A DNA stretch of 64,000 bases from Lachnospiraceae bacterium (GTDB lineage Bacteria > Bacillota > Clostridia > Lachnospirales > Lachnospiraceae), in contig WRBB01000007.1 in the NCBI GenBank assembly GCA_009779895.1, positions 1 through 64,000 of the forward strand. The letters are read 5' to 3'. Each line of letters begins with the position of its first letter. Positions within the stretch are counted from its first letter, which is position 1. Made by a program: the position numbers and the translations under genes. Under the pieces are notes generated by a model. The model saw only the letters and a program-made list of their open reading frames with translations. It searched no databases and was not told the origin of the DNA. This document shows, piece after piece, positions 53,551 through 62,277 of this stretch.

Positions 53551-54126
53551 TCACCTGCGTGGATTGTCTACAATCACAGCTTTTCCGTCTTCTTCCACAA
53601 TCATTTTACGATAGCCGTTCTCTTCAATTGTGCCATAATCATGACCGGCATCTGCATCAAACGTATAAAACAAAACCAAAGGCTCTGAACCCGTATTTAC
53701 CGTTCTATGTGAATATCTGCGCGGCACATAAACCGCATCCCCTTTTTTAAGAGGTTTCTCAATGGTATCTCCCTCCGGATTTTCCATCACCATATAACCC
53801 GCACCCTGTAAGGTATAATATACCTCCGCCGTTTCCAAAATCGTATGAAAATGACCTTTTGTCATATAATACTCATTCCCGATTTTTCCGGGATAAATGA
53901 CTGTAGTACCAAAAGCCAAATCTCCTTTTCGTTCCGGCGCACCAAGTTCATGAAACTCATAAATCATCGGGTCTTCTTTTTTCAAAATCTCTGCTGCTGC
54001 ATCCGTATCTAAAAAGATATCTTTCACAACAGAAAGAGGACGTTTTGACGTTACCGCACTGTCTGATTTTCCTGTATCCAAATCAAAATCTACTACAAAG
54101 CCATCATTCCAATTAAAGTGATTCAT
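53551..54126 (-). CDS. cupin-type (archaeal-type) glucose-6-phosphate isomerase-like protein
   Basis: A 191-residue single-domain cupin. The metal motif KGHFHTILETAEVYY (His, His, Glu) is near residues 92-106 and the fourth ligand His is in PRRYSHRTVN (near 138). This is the pattern of the Pyrococcus-type phosphoglucose isomerase, unrelated to the usual Pgi. Substrate is not proven: it may isomerise another aldose or keto acid phosphate. The ATG at 54126 follows AAAGGAAGC; a GTG eight codons upstream is less likely. It starts 34 bp after the shikimate-dehydrogenase-like gene ends. Confidence 0.82.
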   Translation of the reverse strand: MNHFNWNDGFVVDFDLDTGKSDSAVTSKRPLSVVKDIFLDTDAAAEILKKEDPMIYEFHELGAPERKGDLAFGTTVIYPGKIGNEYYMTKGHFHTILETAEVYYTLQGAGYMVMENPEGDTIEKPLKKGDAVYVPRRYSHRTVNTGSEPLVLFYTFDADAGHDYGTIEENGYRKMIVEEDGKAVIVDNPRR

Positions 54127-54159
54127 CCCACTGCTTCCTTTCTCTGACACAACATCTAT

Positions 54160-55098
54160 CTAAACACTTTTTGCAATTTCACTTAATTTTTCCAAACACT
54201 GTTCATCTATATCTATATGAAATACTTCCGCAATCACCTGCGTCCAACCATGAATAAAGTAAATCCAACCGTCTTCCACAAACAAACGTCTTTCCTTGGC
54301 TTGTGCTTGCGCTTGATACATAAATATCAAATCACCCCTATAATTGATTTCCCAAACCAAACTATCCATAGGAAACACACAAGCATCCGTAAGAGGGGAA
54401 CCCGGCATATCCTTGCCTAAACCCGTTGCGTTTACAATCAAAGAACGGGGTTTTAAGCTTGCTAATGTCTTGTCATTATCCACCGGTGTCGGATTGTGTG
54501 TGTACTCCATTTTTGTTTTTGGATTCAAACCTTTCAAATGCGCTTTGGCCGACTCTAACCGAGGTATACTTCGATTGGCCAATATGATTTTGCCCGGTAC
54601 ATTACTTCCAAATTTTTCTTGGGTCAAATACATACTCATAGCCAAACTACTGCCACCGGCACCTAATAAAAGTACATCACCATCAAAATCTTTCCAATAA
54701 TTTGCCGGCACAAAATGCTCCAACGCCAAACCACTGGAAATCGGATCCTTTGCATGGGCACAAAAATCATTGCCCTTTTTCGAAATACAAGAAATCTCAT
54801 TTAATGCCGCTGCGTAAGGATCTATATATGTAAACATATCTTTACACGCATGAAACAAATCGATCTTATGTGTTGTCACTAAGGCTCCCAGTGAAAGAGG
54901 GTCATTTTTAATAAAATCTACCGCCTCACGATAATCTTCATCCGGACCATGAATAGGAAGATCAATGCCTTTTATCACGGCATCTTTCAAATCCAGGGCA
55001 CGCGCCCATTCCGGAAAAACGCTCATAATAGAAGATTTTGCTGTTGTAACTCCAATAAAATATAACGTTGGTTGTGTTGCCTTTTTGTATTTTCCCAT
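54160..55098 (-). CDS. shikimate-dehydrogenase-like oxidoreductase
   Basis: A 312-residue AroE-type two-domain protein. The substrate-binding domain has VTTAKSSIMSVFPEWARALD (from about 17, replacing the SxS motif), catalytic Lys in VTTHKIDL (Lys78) and Asp in AHAKDPISSG (Asp118). The NADP(H) domain has LLLGAGGSSLAMSMYL (near 143) and INATGLGK-like VNATGLGKDMPG. It is about 30 residues longer than AroE of E. coli. In a sugar catabolism cluster it probably oxidises a cyclic polyol, such as quinate, shikimate or a similar cyclitol, rather than serving aromatic synthesis; this is inference. GAGGAAAA precedes the ATG. Confidence 0.82.
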   Translation of the reverse strand: MGKYKKATQPTLYFIGVTTAKSSIMSVFPEWARALDLKDAVIKGIDLPIHGPDEDYREAVDFIKNDPLSLGALVTTHKIDLFHACKDMFTYIDPYAAALNEISCISKKGNDFCAHAKDPISSGLALEHFVPANYWKDFDGDVLLLGAGGSSLAMSMYLTQEKFGSNVPGKIILANRSIPRLESAKAHLKGLNPKTKMEYTHNPTPVDNDKTLASLKPRSLIVNATGLGKDMPGSPLTDACVFPMDSLVWEINYRGDLIFMYQAQAQAKERRLFVEDGWIYFIHGWTQVIAEVFHIDIDEQCLEKLSEIAKSV

Positions 55099-55137
55099 AA
55101 AAACATTTTCCTCTCTAAATTAACTATTATCAACCCA

Positions 55138-56127
55138 TCACTTAACCACAAAACTTCGTGAAGAACGATCTGTATTAATCGCAATGGCAATTAAAATAAT
55201 GGCACCATATACAATGCTTTGCCAAAACACATTCACGCCAACAATATTCATACCATTTTGAATCATAGCAACAATAAACACACCTAATATTGTATTTAAA
55301 ACGCTTCCTGCACCACCCACCAAAGAGGTACCGCCAAGCACTACAGCCGAAATAACCATCAAAGTAAATGCTTCACCGGCAGTAGGGGCGGCACTTCTCG
55401 CTTTTGCCATCAAAAAAATGGCACCCAAAGCCGTACAAAATCCATTCATCGCAAATACGGTAATTTTAATCCGGTCTACCGGAAGTCCGGCCAGTCGAGC
55501 TGTTCGTTCATTGCCACCAATCGCATACACACCACGTCCAAAAGATGTTCGTGTTAACAATATATAATAAACCACAATCACAATAAAAGCAATAAGCAAA
55601 GGCAAACCTAATGGACCAAAAGAAATATTATACCAGTTAATGGTTGCCCAAAGTGGCTGTGGTAAAAAAACAGATGCATTTTGAATCAACAGTGCTGCAG
55701 ATGCCCAAATAGACATAAACGCTAAGGATGCAATAAAGGATGGTGCCTTTGTTTTTACATGAATCAATCCCAATAAAATACCTGAGACAATCGCCGCAAT
55801 TAAAGTCAACAGAAATGCTACGATCGCTGCAACCACCACCATACCCGGATTTGCTTCAACCGTTTCTAAAAAACGCAGCAAAATTGTAATAACCAACACG
55901 TTGGCCGCAGAACAAAGAGCACCTATCGAGAGATCTATTGATCCTAAGAGCAAAACCGGTGTCATACCTGCCGCCATAATCATTAGGGGAGCTGTGTCAC
56001 TTAACAGGCTATTGATGTTCGCCGCATTCAAAAAACGAGGCTCTATCATTGTAAATATCGCTATCAACAAAACCATTACAGCAATGCTGAAATAGGTATT
56101 AAAATACTTTCTCTGTATGGCTTTCAT
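55138..56127 (-). CDS. RbsC-type ABC sugar permease (second of two)
   Basis: A 329-residue permease with nine or ten hydrophobic spans and the conserved AAGMTPVLLLGSIDLSIGAL motif and GRGVYAIGGNERTARLAGLP motif. It lies 25 bp after the ATPase gene. The other permease of this system is at 57706. Heteromeric permease pairs occur in some family-2 importers. GTGAGGAG precedes the ATG. Confidence 0.9.
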   Translation of the reverse strand: MKAIQRKYFNTYFSIAVMVLLIAIFTMIEPRFLNAANINSLLSDTAPLMIMAAGMTPVLLLGSIDLSIGALCSAANVLVITILLRFLETVEANPGMVVVAAIVAFLLTLIAAIVSGILLGLIHVKTKAPSFIASLAFMSIWASAALLIQNASVFLPQPLWATINWYNISFGPLGLPLLIAFIVIVVYYILLTRTSFGRGVYAIGGNERTARLAGLPVDRIKITVFAMNGFCTALGAIFLMAKARSAAPTAGEAFTLMVISAVVLGGTSLVGGAGSVLNTILGVFIVAMIQNGMNIVGVNVFWQSIVYGAIILIAIAINTDRSSRSFVVK

Positions 56128-56152
56128 ATATTTATTCTCCTCACACCTTTTG

Positions 56153-57682
56153 CTAAACCATTAAGCTTACTAAATCAACCTGGCTCGGCTTCTCTCCAAC
56201 AGCCGCATTAAACTCTCCGGTGATTAAACCGTCTCGCATGACCAATACCCGATTGCTCATACTGCTACACTCTTCTAAGGTATCTCCCAGCAAAATGACA
56301 GACTTACCCTCCGCAACAATATCTCGAATCAAGTTATAAATTTCTTCTTTTGCACCAACATCCACGCCTCTGGTTGGATGATTTAATATCAATACATCCG
56401 CCTCTGATACAAGGGCACGAGAAAATACTACTTTCTGTTGATTTCCACCGGAAAGCTGTATCACAAGCTCATCTCCACCATTGGTCTTAATATTCAATTT
56501 TTTAATCCACTCTTTTGCCTGTTCCCCTACACGTTTTCGAGAAACAAGTCCATTTTTCTTTAACAGTTTTGCATTGGAAAGAGCAATATTGTCCTCAACC
56601 GACAAGCTTCGAATCACACCCTCTACAAGACGTTCTTTGGGAATCATCAAAATACCATCTTTCAAAGCATGTACGGGAGCACTATATTTAACAGCTCTAC
56701 CCTTTACCGTCAACGCACCGCTTGTAGGCTTCTCATCTCCACAAAGAACCGAACATATCTCTTCCTTTCCGGAACCTACTACGCCACAGAAGCCTAAGAT
56801 TTCTCCCTTGTGTAATTTAAAACTACAATGCTTAAATTTACCCCAAAGCCCTAAGTCATTGGCTTCTAAAATCACTTCATCTGATGGCTCTGATTGCTTT
56901 TCCAACTTATAATACTCTGTCGTTGTTTCACGACCAACCATCAACTCATACAATATACGTTCTGTCGCCGCTTCAACCGGCATGTTCCCGGCATTTCCAC
57001 CATCTTTATACACATAAACACGATCTGAAATTTCCAATACTTCATCCAAACGATGCGATACAAAAACTACAGAATGGCCTTTTGCTGTTAATTTACGTAT
57101 CTCAACAAAAAGTCGCTGCGTTTCTTCTTCATTTAAAACAGAAGTCGGTTCATCCAATAAAATCAGACATTTTTCATCACCCTCTTTTTGCTTGGTAATA
57201 TTAACCACTTTTGCAATTTCAATCATCTGTCTCGTTGCAAAGTTTAAATCAATCACTTTCTTTCTAGGGTTAATAAAATCACTACCCACCTCAGCCAATA
57301 CGCCTTTGGCATCTTCATACATCTTCTTCCAATTGACGATACCAAACTTTCTGAAGTCTTTCTCATGACCAAAAAATATATTTTGCCCAACGGATAAGCT
57401 AGTAATCAACGACTGCTCTTGATATACCATACCCACACCCGCCGCATTTGCATCCAAAGGATTTTTGGGTGAAAACGCTTTTCCGTGCATCATCATTTCA
57501 CCGATATCCTGCCCTTGCACACCAATAATAATCTTAAGTAACGTAGATTTTCCGGCACCATTCTCACCGATTAAGCCAATCACTTCTCCTTCATAAACAT
57601 CTAAATCAACACCCTTTAAGGCTTGTGTTTCATAAAAGGATTTTTTTATGTTTTTTGCAGAAAACATTAACTTTTTTTCCAT
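56153..57682 (-). CDS. RbsA-type double ABC ATPase of the second sugar importer
   Basis: A 509-residue ATPase with two halves. The first has GENGAGKSTLLK (near 39) and LNFATRQMIEIAKVV, then LILLDEPTSVLNE. The second has GVVGSGKEEICSV and a good LSGGNQQKVVFSRALV signature with LILNHPTRGVDVG; note His in place of the usual Glu after Walker B in the second half, and a Phe-Ala-Thr-Arg-Gln start rather than a canonical LSG-x-Q in the first half. Such degenerate halves are typical of the family. The ATG at 57682 follows GAAAGGGGAG; nine further upstream codons are not used. Confidence 0.92.
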   Translation of the reverse strand: MEKKLMFSAKNIKKSFYETQALKGVDLDVYEGEVIGLIGENGAGKSTLLKIIIGVQGQDIGEMMMHGKAFSPKNPLDANAAGVGMVYQEQSLITSLSVGQNIFFGHEKDFRKFGIVNWKKMYEDAKGVLAEVGSDFINPRKKVIDLNFATRQMIEIAKVVNITKQKEGDEKCLILLDEPTSVLNEEETQRLFVEIRKLTAKGHSVVFVSHRLDEVLEISDRVYVYKDGGNAGNMPVEAATERILYELMVGRETTTEYYKLEKQSEPSDEVILEANDLGLWGKFKHCSFKLHKGEILGFCGVVGSGKEEICSVLCGDEKPTSGALTVKGRAVKYSAPVHALKDGILMIPKERLVEGVIRSLSVEDNIALSNAKLLKKNGLVSRKRVGEQAKEWIKKLNIKTNGGDELVIQLSGGNQQKVVFSRALVSEADVLILNHPTRGVDVGAKEEIYNLIRDIVAEGKSVILLGDTLEECSSMSNRVLVMRDGLITGEFNAAVGEKPSQVDLVSLMV

Positions 57683-57705
57683 ATCCGCTCCCCTTTCGAA
57701 ACATA

Positions 57706-58725
57706 TCATTTACTGATGATTGTGGCACCACGTTTTACTGTCAAAATCACAGCAATCAAAATGATTGCACCCTCTATACCGGTTCGAATATGAGGATTAA
57801 TACCAACCATGGTCAAACCATTAAACAACACCGTCATAATCAATACACCGATAAGCGTATTTACAACACCACCTTTGCCGCCGGAAAGTGCCGTACCACC
57901 AATTACAACCGCAGCCTGAGCCGGAAACATCAATCCTGTACCAATACCAACCTGACCTTGCCCCAAACGAAGCGCGCCAACCACACCGGCTACCCCAAAG
58001 CAAAATCCTGCTAACGTAAATACCATTACTTTCACACGGCTCACATTCACACCAACTGCACGTGGAACTGTTTCGTCAGTCCCCACCGCATAAACATAAC
58101 GACCAAAAGGCGTATATTCCTGTATAAAAAAACATATTACAAATACAATAATCGCGACCCAAGCGATTGCCGGAATTCCCAAAAAACTCATTTGCGGAAC
58201 ACTCCTAAAAAATGGGTCTTCTATCGTAGGATGTATCCCACCATATGAAAGCATCCCTATTCCAATGCAAATATTCATAAACGCAAAACTTACCATAAAC
58301 GAGGGGATTTTTAATTTTACATGCATCATACCAATGATAAAACCAATCAATACACTACAAAATATCGCCAAAACCAATCCCCAAATACCTAAGTCAAATT
58401 CCGTTCTTGTATTTAATAGAAAAACACCTGCCAATGAACCTGCCATACCTACAGTTCCATTAATGGATAAATCAATACTACCAATCATAATAACAAAAGT
58501 AAGCCCCAGAGCTACCATCAGGGGAATTGACATCTGATTTAATAGAGCTACTAAGTTACCAACACTAAAAAAAGCATTCCCCATAATCGCTGTGAATACT
58601 ACAATCATCACAACCAATACCAAAATTGGTGTCCATTTCATCAAACGCTCTTTTTTATGATCCAATTTAATCTTTGCGGCAAACTCATCTGTAATTGTCA
58701 TTGTTTTTGCATTCGCTCTAGCCAT
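57706..58725 (-). CDS. RbsC-type ABC sugar permease (first of two)
   Basis: A 339-residue permease with nine or ten spans. It has LGLTFVIMIGSIDLSINGTV (near 91-110) and a GRYVYAVGTDETVPRAVGV loop. A 30-residue charged cytosolic N-terminus precedes the first helix. It lies between the binding-protein gene and the ATPase. A strong GGGAGAGAG precedes the ATG. Confidence 0.9.
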   Translation of the reverse strand: MARANAKTMTITDEFAAKIKLDHKKERLMKWTPILVLVVMIVVFTAIMGNAFFSVGNLVALLNQMSIPLMVALGLTFVIMIGSIDLSINGTVGMAGSLAGVFLLNTRTEFDLGIWGLVLAIFCSVLIGFIIGMMHVKLKIPSFMVSFAFMNICIGIGMLSYGGIHPTIEDPFFRSVPQMSFLGIPAIAWVAIIVFVICFFIQEYTPFGRYVYAVGTDETVPRAVGVNVSRVKVMVFTLAGFCFGVAGVVGALRLGQGQVGIGTGLMFPAQAAVVIGGTALSGGKGGVVNTLIGVLIMTVLFNGLTMVGINPHIRTGIEGAIILIAVILTVKRGATIISK

Positions 58726-58778
58726 TTATCTCTCTCCCATTCTTTTACCAAACGAGGATTTCTTTTTTTGTATACACA

Positions 58779-58810
58779 AGGGTTGGAAATCACTTTTTAT
58801 TTCCAACCCT
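58779..58810 (-). terminator. stem-loop after the binding-protein gene of the second importer
   Basis: Perfect 12-bp stem AGGGTTGGAAAT / ATTTCCAACCCT around an 8-base loop, 37 bases after the binding-protein stop. No T-run follows, so it more likely protects the binding-protein mRNA and lowers permease expression. Confidence 0.6.
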
Positions 58811-58846
58811 ATGTACATATTGTCCTATCTCTTTAAAGCGTGCAAA

Positions 58847-60058
58847 CTATTCCATTGCAGATGCTCTTGCATAAAAGATATTTGTAAAATCAAAACTTGG
58901 TGCATTTTCTACAAAATCAGCAAAAAATTGCTCCACGTTATCTGTTGTTACCAAAACAGACGGTGTAAAGAACTCTCTATATCCTTGCGGCAATTCCTCT
59001 ACATCAAGCAATCCTGTCCAAGCTGCATAAGCGATGGCCAAAGTATAACTACTTTGTAAGAAACCATTGGCTGAAACAGTTGCTACCGCATTTCCTGCTC
59101 TTACCGCCGCTACCATATCATCTGTTGCGTCAATACCTGTTACACCTACTTCTCCTAAAAGCCCTGCATTATCCAACGCTTGTAATACACCGGTCGCCAT
59201 GTTATCATTGGCACACCAAATTCCACCTACATCAGGGGTTACATTTAACCATGTTTCTGTCAAAGTAAGGGCTTCCGCAGTCAACCAATTGCCGGTATCT
59301 TCATGTGCAACCGTGATACCCGGAAACGACTCCAAAGCTGCATCAAAGCCACGTCTACGATCGATTGCCGCAGTATTTCCAAGCATACCCTCGATTACAA
59401 AAACATTGCCTTCACCACCCATGTTTTCAAATAGCAATCTGGCTGTTTCATAACCACCCGTAAAATTATCCGCCGAAGTATGAATCACCCAATTTGGTGT
59501 AAAGTCCATTGGACCGACACCGTCAGGCTTGTTCCAAGCAGTTCCCATAAATCCGCCGCCCTCTGCCATCGCTTCTGCCAAGGCAGGTGCAATTGCAGAT
59601 TCATTTGGATCCGCATAAGCGATTGCATTACCACCGGCTAGTGCTGAAAATTGGCGCATATTATTAATCTCTACGTCATTGGAACCACCTGAATCCAATA
59701 CTTGCGTTGTATGCGCTTGCCCTATGCTATCTAACCATTCAGAAAACATATTCATACCCTCAATTTTCGTTACGATATATGGGTTGTCTAAGCCACGAAT
59801 TGAAACGGCAATATGAAGTTCTGTATCCAATTTCTCTTGTGGAATCTGAGAAGGATCCAAAACAAAGCTTGACCAATCTGTAGCACCGGCATCCGGTGCT
59901 TCCGCCTCATCCGGCTCTTCTGCTACATCGGCATCATCCGCAGGAGCTTCCGCTACAGGTGCTTCTGTACCTGTATCACCCGAATCTGAATCTGTACAAG
60001 CAACTAAGCCCATCATCATCAACCCAACAACAAGTAACAATGCAATCATTTTTTTCAT
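58847..60058 (-). CDS. substrate-binding lipoprotein of the second sugar importer
   Basis: A 403-residue periplasmic-binding-protein type I lipoprotein. The signal has lipobox MGLVAC; the mature start is a low-complexity Ala/Glu/Asp/Pro-rich linker (about 25-60). The core has LHIAVSIRGLDNPYIVTKIEG (near 72) and a ligand loop with WLTAEALTLTE. It is larger than the inositol binder at 38067 and only distantly similar. The ATG at 60058 follows AAAGGAGG. Its promoter is at 60128-60156 with a strong operator at 60087-60108. Ligand unknown. Confidence 0.9.
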   Translation of the reverse strand: MKKMIALLLVVGLMMMGLVACTDSDSGDTGTEAPVAEAPADDADVAEEPDEAEAPDAGATDWSSFVLDPSQIPQEKLDTELHIAVSIRGLDNPYIVTKIEGMNMFSEWLDSIGQAHTTQVLDSGGSNDVEINNMRQFSALAGGNAIAYADPNESAIAPALAEAMAEGGGFMGTAWNKPDGVGPMDFTPNWVIHTSADNFTGGYETARLLFENMGGEGNVFVIEGMLGNTAAIDRRRGFDAALESFPGITVAHEDTGNWLTAEALTLTETWLNVTPDVGGIWCANDNMATGVLQALDNAGLLGEVGVTGIDATDDMVAAVRAGNAVATVSANGFLQSSYTLAIAYAAWTGLLDVEELPQGYREFFTPSVLVTTDNVEQFFADFVENAPSFDFTNIFYARASAME

Positions 60059-60086
60059 ACCTATATCCTCCTTTTGGATTATCCCA

Positions 60087-60108
60087 GACATAGCAATGTT
60101 GCTATGTC
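60087..60108. promoter_or_regulatory. perfect 22-bp palindrome, repressor operator of the second sugar operon
   Basis: GACATAGCAA-TG-TTGCTATGTC, an exact inverted repeat, lies between the promoter (60128-60156) and the binding-protein gene, at about +13 to +34 of the transcript. I saw no second exact copy in the window, and no regulator gene of this cluster is present. Confidence 0.75.
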
Positions 60109-60127
60109 ATAACATTGTATTGATAAA

Positions 60128-60156
60128 ATTATATCATTATCTTTTTAAAAAATCAA
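60128..60156 (-). promoter_or_regulatory. promoter of the second sugar importer operon
   Basis: TTGATT (60156-60151) and TATAAT (60133-60128), 17-bp spacer. It lies immediately after the terminator of the gene at 60210. Confidence 0.75.
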
Positions 60157-60158
60157 TT

Positions 60159-60200
60159 AAAAAAATCAGCGATAAGGTTTATCCTATCGCTGATTTTTTT
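60159..60200 (-). terminator. terminator of the dehydrogenase/lactonase unit
   Basis: Stem AATCAGCGATA / TATCGCTGATT with one bulge near the loop and flanking A and T runs, just after the gene at 60210. It ends that minus-strand unit before the importer promoter. Confidence 0.8.
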
Positions 60201-60209
60201 ACGAAAACA

Positions 60210-61235
60210 CTATTTTTGTACATCAATCAATACTTTCATGGTCGTTTCTCTATTTGCATCAATAAATTCATATGCCTCTTTATACTTCGCAAAAGGAAAA
60301 TGCTTACTTACCAATGGAGCCAATTTCACCTTACCTTGATTCACCAGTTCGATTGCTTCAATGTAATGCTCATTGCGATACATCATACTGTTGTACAAAC
60401 ACAATTCTTTGTCATTTGCCAAAGCAAGATTTACAGTAGCCAACCCATCAAAAACTGCTACCACAATAATCGTAGAACCTTTGCGGGCATATTGAATCGC
60501 TTGACCAATCGTAGTATCATTTCCGGCACAATCAAAGATAACATCCGCTTTATCTGCGCCAAAATGCTCTGAAATGGCATCACCTAAATCAACATTTTTT
60601 GTATTGACGCAAATATCAATGCCACATTCCTTGGCTTTATCCAAACGGAAATCACTAATATCACTAATCATTACCTGGGCCGCACCCATACCTTTGGCCG
60701 CCTGTGCCAAAAGATTTCCAATGGGACCTGCACCCAATACCACCACCTTCGCCCCGGCAATATCTCCTGCTTGGCACACTGCATGAACACCTACTGCAAG
60801 GGGTTCAATCATAGCACCATCTTCAAAACTCATACCATCCGGCAACACAGTAACCTTTTCTGCTGCCACAAGAAAATATTCAGAGGCAGCACCTGTACAT
60901 TGAAAACCCATTACTTTTAGTTCTTCACAAAGATTATATTTTCCATGACGGCAGGGGTAACATACACCACAAACTTCCTGGGGTTGAATGGTCGCTCTTT
61001 GACCAACTTTCAAACGTTCTACGCCCTCACCCAATTCTACAATCTCCCCGGAAACTTCATGGCCTTGTGTCACAGGATAAGACGTAAATGGATGCTTGCC
61101 ATGATATACATGAATGTCAGAACCACAAACACCAATTTCCATCATACGCAATAAAACTTGCCCTTTGCCCGGTTTTACATCTCTCACTTCTCGAAAAGTA
61201 ATAACACCCGGTGCTGTCATAACTTGTTGTAACAT
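60210..61235 (-). CDS. zinc-dependent alcohol dehydrogenase (sorbitol/idonate-dehydrogenase type)
   Basis: A 341-residue MDR enzyme. Catalytic zinc ligands are in GVCGSDIHVYHG (Cys about 37) and TQGHEVSGEIVELG (His and Glu about 59-60). The structural zinc site is CGVCYPCRHGKYNLC (four Cys, about 89-103). The nucleotide fold is VVLGAGPIGNLLAQAAKG. The enzymes oxidise polyols or sugar acids at a secondary alcohol. The ATG at 61235 follows AAAAGGAG; a longer start is not supported. Its substrate probably reflects the cluster's imported sugar. Confidence 0.9.
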   Translation of the reverse strand: MLQQVMTAPGVITFREVRDVKPGKGQVLLRMMEIGVCGSDIHVYHGKHPFTSYPVTQGHEVSGEIVELGEGVERLKVGQRATIQPQEVCGVCYPCRHGKYNLCEELKVMGFQCTGAASEYFLVAAEKVTVLPDGMSFEDGAMIEPLAVGVHAVCQAGDIAGAKVVVLGAGPIGNLLAQAAKGMGAAQVMISDISDFRLDKAKECGIDICVNTKNVDLGDAISEHFGADKADVIFDCAGNDTTIGQAIQYARKGSTIIVVAVFDGLATVNLALANDKELCLYNSMMYRNEHYIEAIELVNQGKVKLAPLVSKHFPFAKYKEAYEFIDANRETTMKVLIDVQK

Positions 61236-61258
61236 AATATCTCTCCTTTTCAAACGCC

Positions 61259-62251
61259 TTAAGGTTCAATTTCCAACAAACTCATCGTTGCAGGTAACTC
61301 ATGGGCTGTATTAACCTTGTCACCACCGGTCACACAATCAAAACAAGAAACCGCAATCTTTCCGTTCCACACACAAGGCTCACCCGGTTGATCCAATTCA
61401 CCATTTACACCATCGGTATCCGGGCTTTGCGCAATTCGTGTCACCTTTCCACTCGGATCAATCTTCGCAATGGCATTGACCACAAAATCTGCCACATATA
61501 TATTGCCGTATTCATCAATCGTCATACCATCTGTGGAACGTAAATTCTCCGGATCCTTTGCAAAAGATACATTTTCTTTGATGCTGCCATCCGGATTAAA
61601 ACGAATCTTAAATACCTCACCATCACCAAAATTACCCACATATAGATTGCCTGCTTTATCAAAAACAATACCATCCATACCATACTGATCATCCGGATTG
61701 TAAGTTTCGTATGTGACAAAAATATTTTCATCTTCCAGCGTATTCGTGATTTGAATGTTTTCATCATCCAAATGAAAACGATAAACACAACTAAGCAAAT
61801 TGCCGCTTTTTGTTTTCACTTTTGTTAACAAACTTTGCGTCACATAAATATAATCACCTTGAATACGTATTCCATTGGGATGTTCCATACCATCAGCTAC
61901 TACCGTAGTTTTTTCAATCACATCCCCATTCATACGAACACGAATAATCCGACCTTGAAACGCCAAACGCGCATCATTTCCCCAGCCTTGATTGTCTACA
62001 ATATACAAATCATCATCGGGGCCATAGGCCAAACCCATGGCACGAGCCTCTCCCGTTTTCTCACTCAGGGGTACATCAAACCACTTTCTTACATTACCCT
62101 TTGTATCCACCTTACAAATACAACTCGGTTTTGACATATCAGCAAAATTGGGACAGGATAAAATCAAATTTCCCTCTTTATCAATCTCCATGCCATCCGG
62201 TGTAACAGCATACTCCTCCGGCAATAAACATAATAATTTTGGTTCTTGCAC
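61259..62251 (-). CDS. SMP-30/gluconolactonase-like beta-propeller protein
   Basis: A 330-residue beta-propeller of the SMP-30/gluconolactonase group. Repeats of the type GLAYGPDDDLYIVDN, VFDKAGNLYVGNFGDGEV and TIDEYGNIYVADFVVN carry the calcium-binding Asp/Asn residues, with an early Glu in EEYAVTPDGMEIDKEG. No signal peptide, so it is cytosolic. The family hydrolyses sugar lactones formed by dehydrogenases, which matches its gene neighbours. The start is GTG at 62251, nine bases after AAGGAGG. It lies between the alcohol dehydrogenase and an SDR gene. Confidence 0.82.
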   Translation of the reverse strand: MQEPKLLCLLPEEYAVTPDGMEIDKEGNLILSCPNFADMSKPSCICKVDTKGNVRKWFDVPLSEKTGEARAMGLAYGPDDDLYIVDNQGWGNDARLAFQGRIIRVRMNGDVIEKTTVVADGMEHPNGIRIQGDYIYVTQSLLTKVKTKSGNLLSCVYRFHLDDENIQITNTLEDENIFVTYETYNPDDQYGMDGIVFDKAGNLYVGNFGDGEVFKIRFNPDGSIKENVSFAKDPENLRSTDGMTIDEYGNIYVADFVVNAIAKIDPSGKVTRIAQSPDTDGVNGELDQPGEPCVWNGKIAVSCFDCVTGGDKVNTAHELPATMSLLEIEP

Positions 62252-62277
62252 TTTATCGTACCTCCTTGACCTTACTT

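Noticed and set aside
57706..58725. A riboswitch or attenuator upstream of the importer permease
   Set aside because: The only structure there is the 12-bp stem after the binding-protein gene, which is explained by mRNA protection or partial termination.
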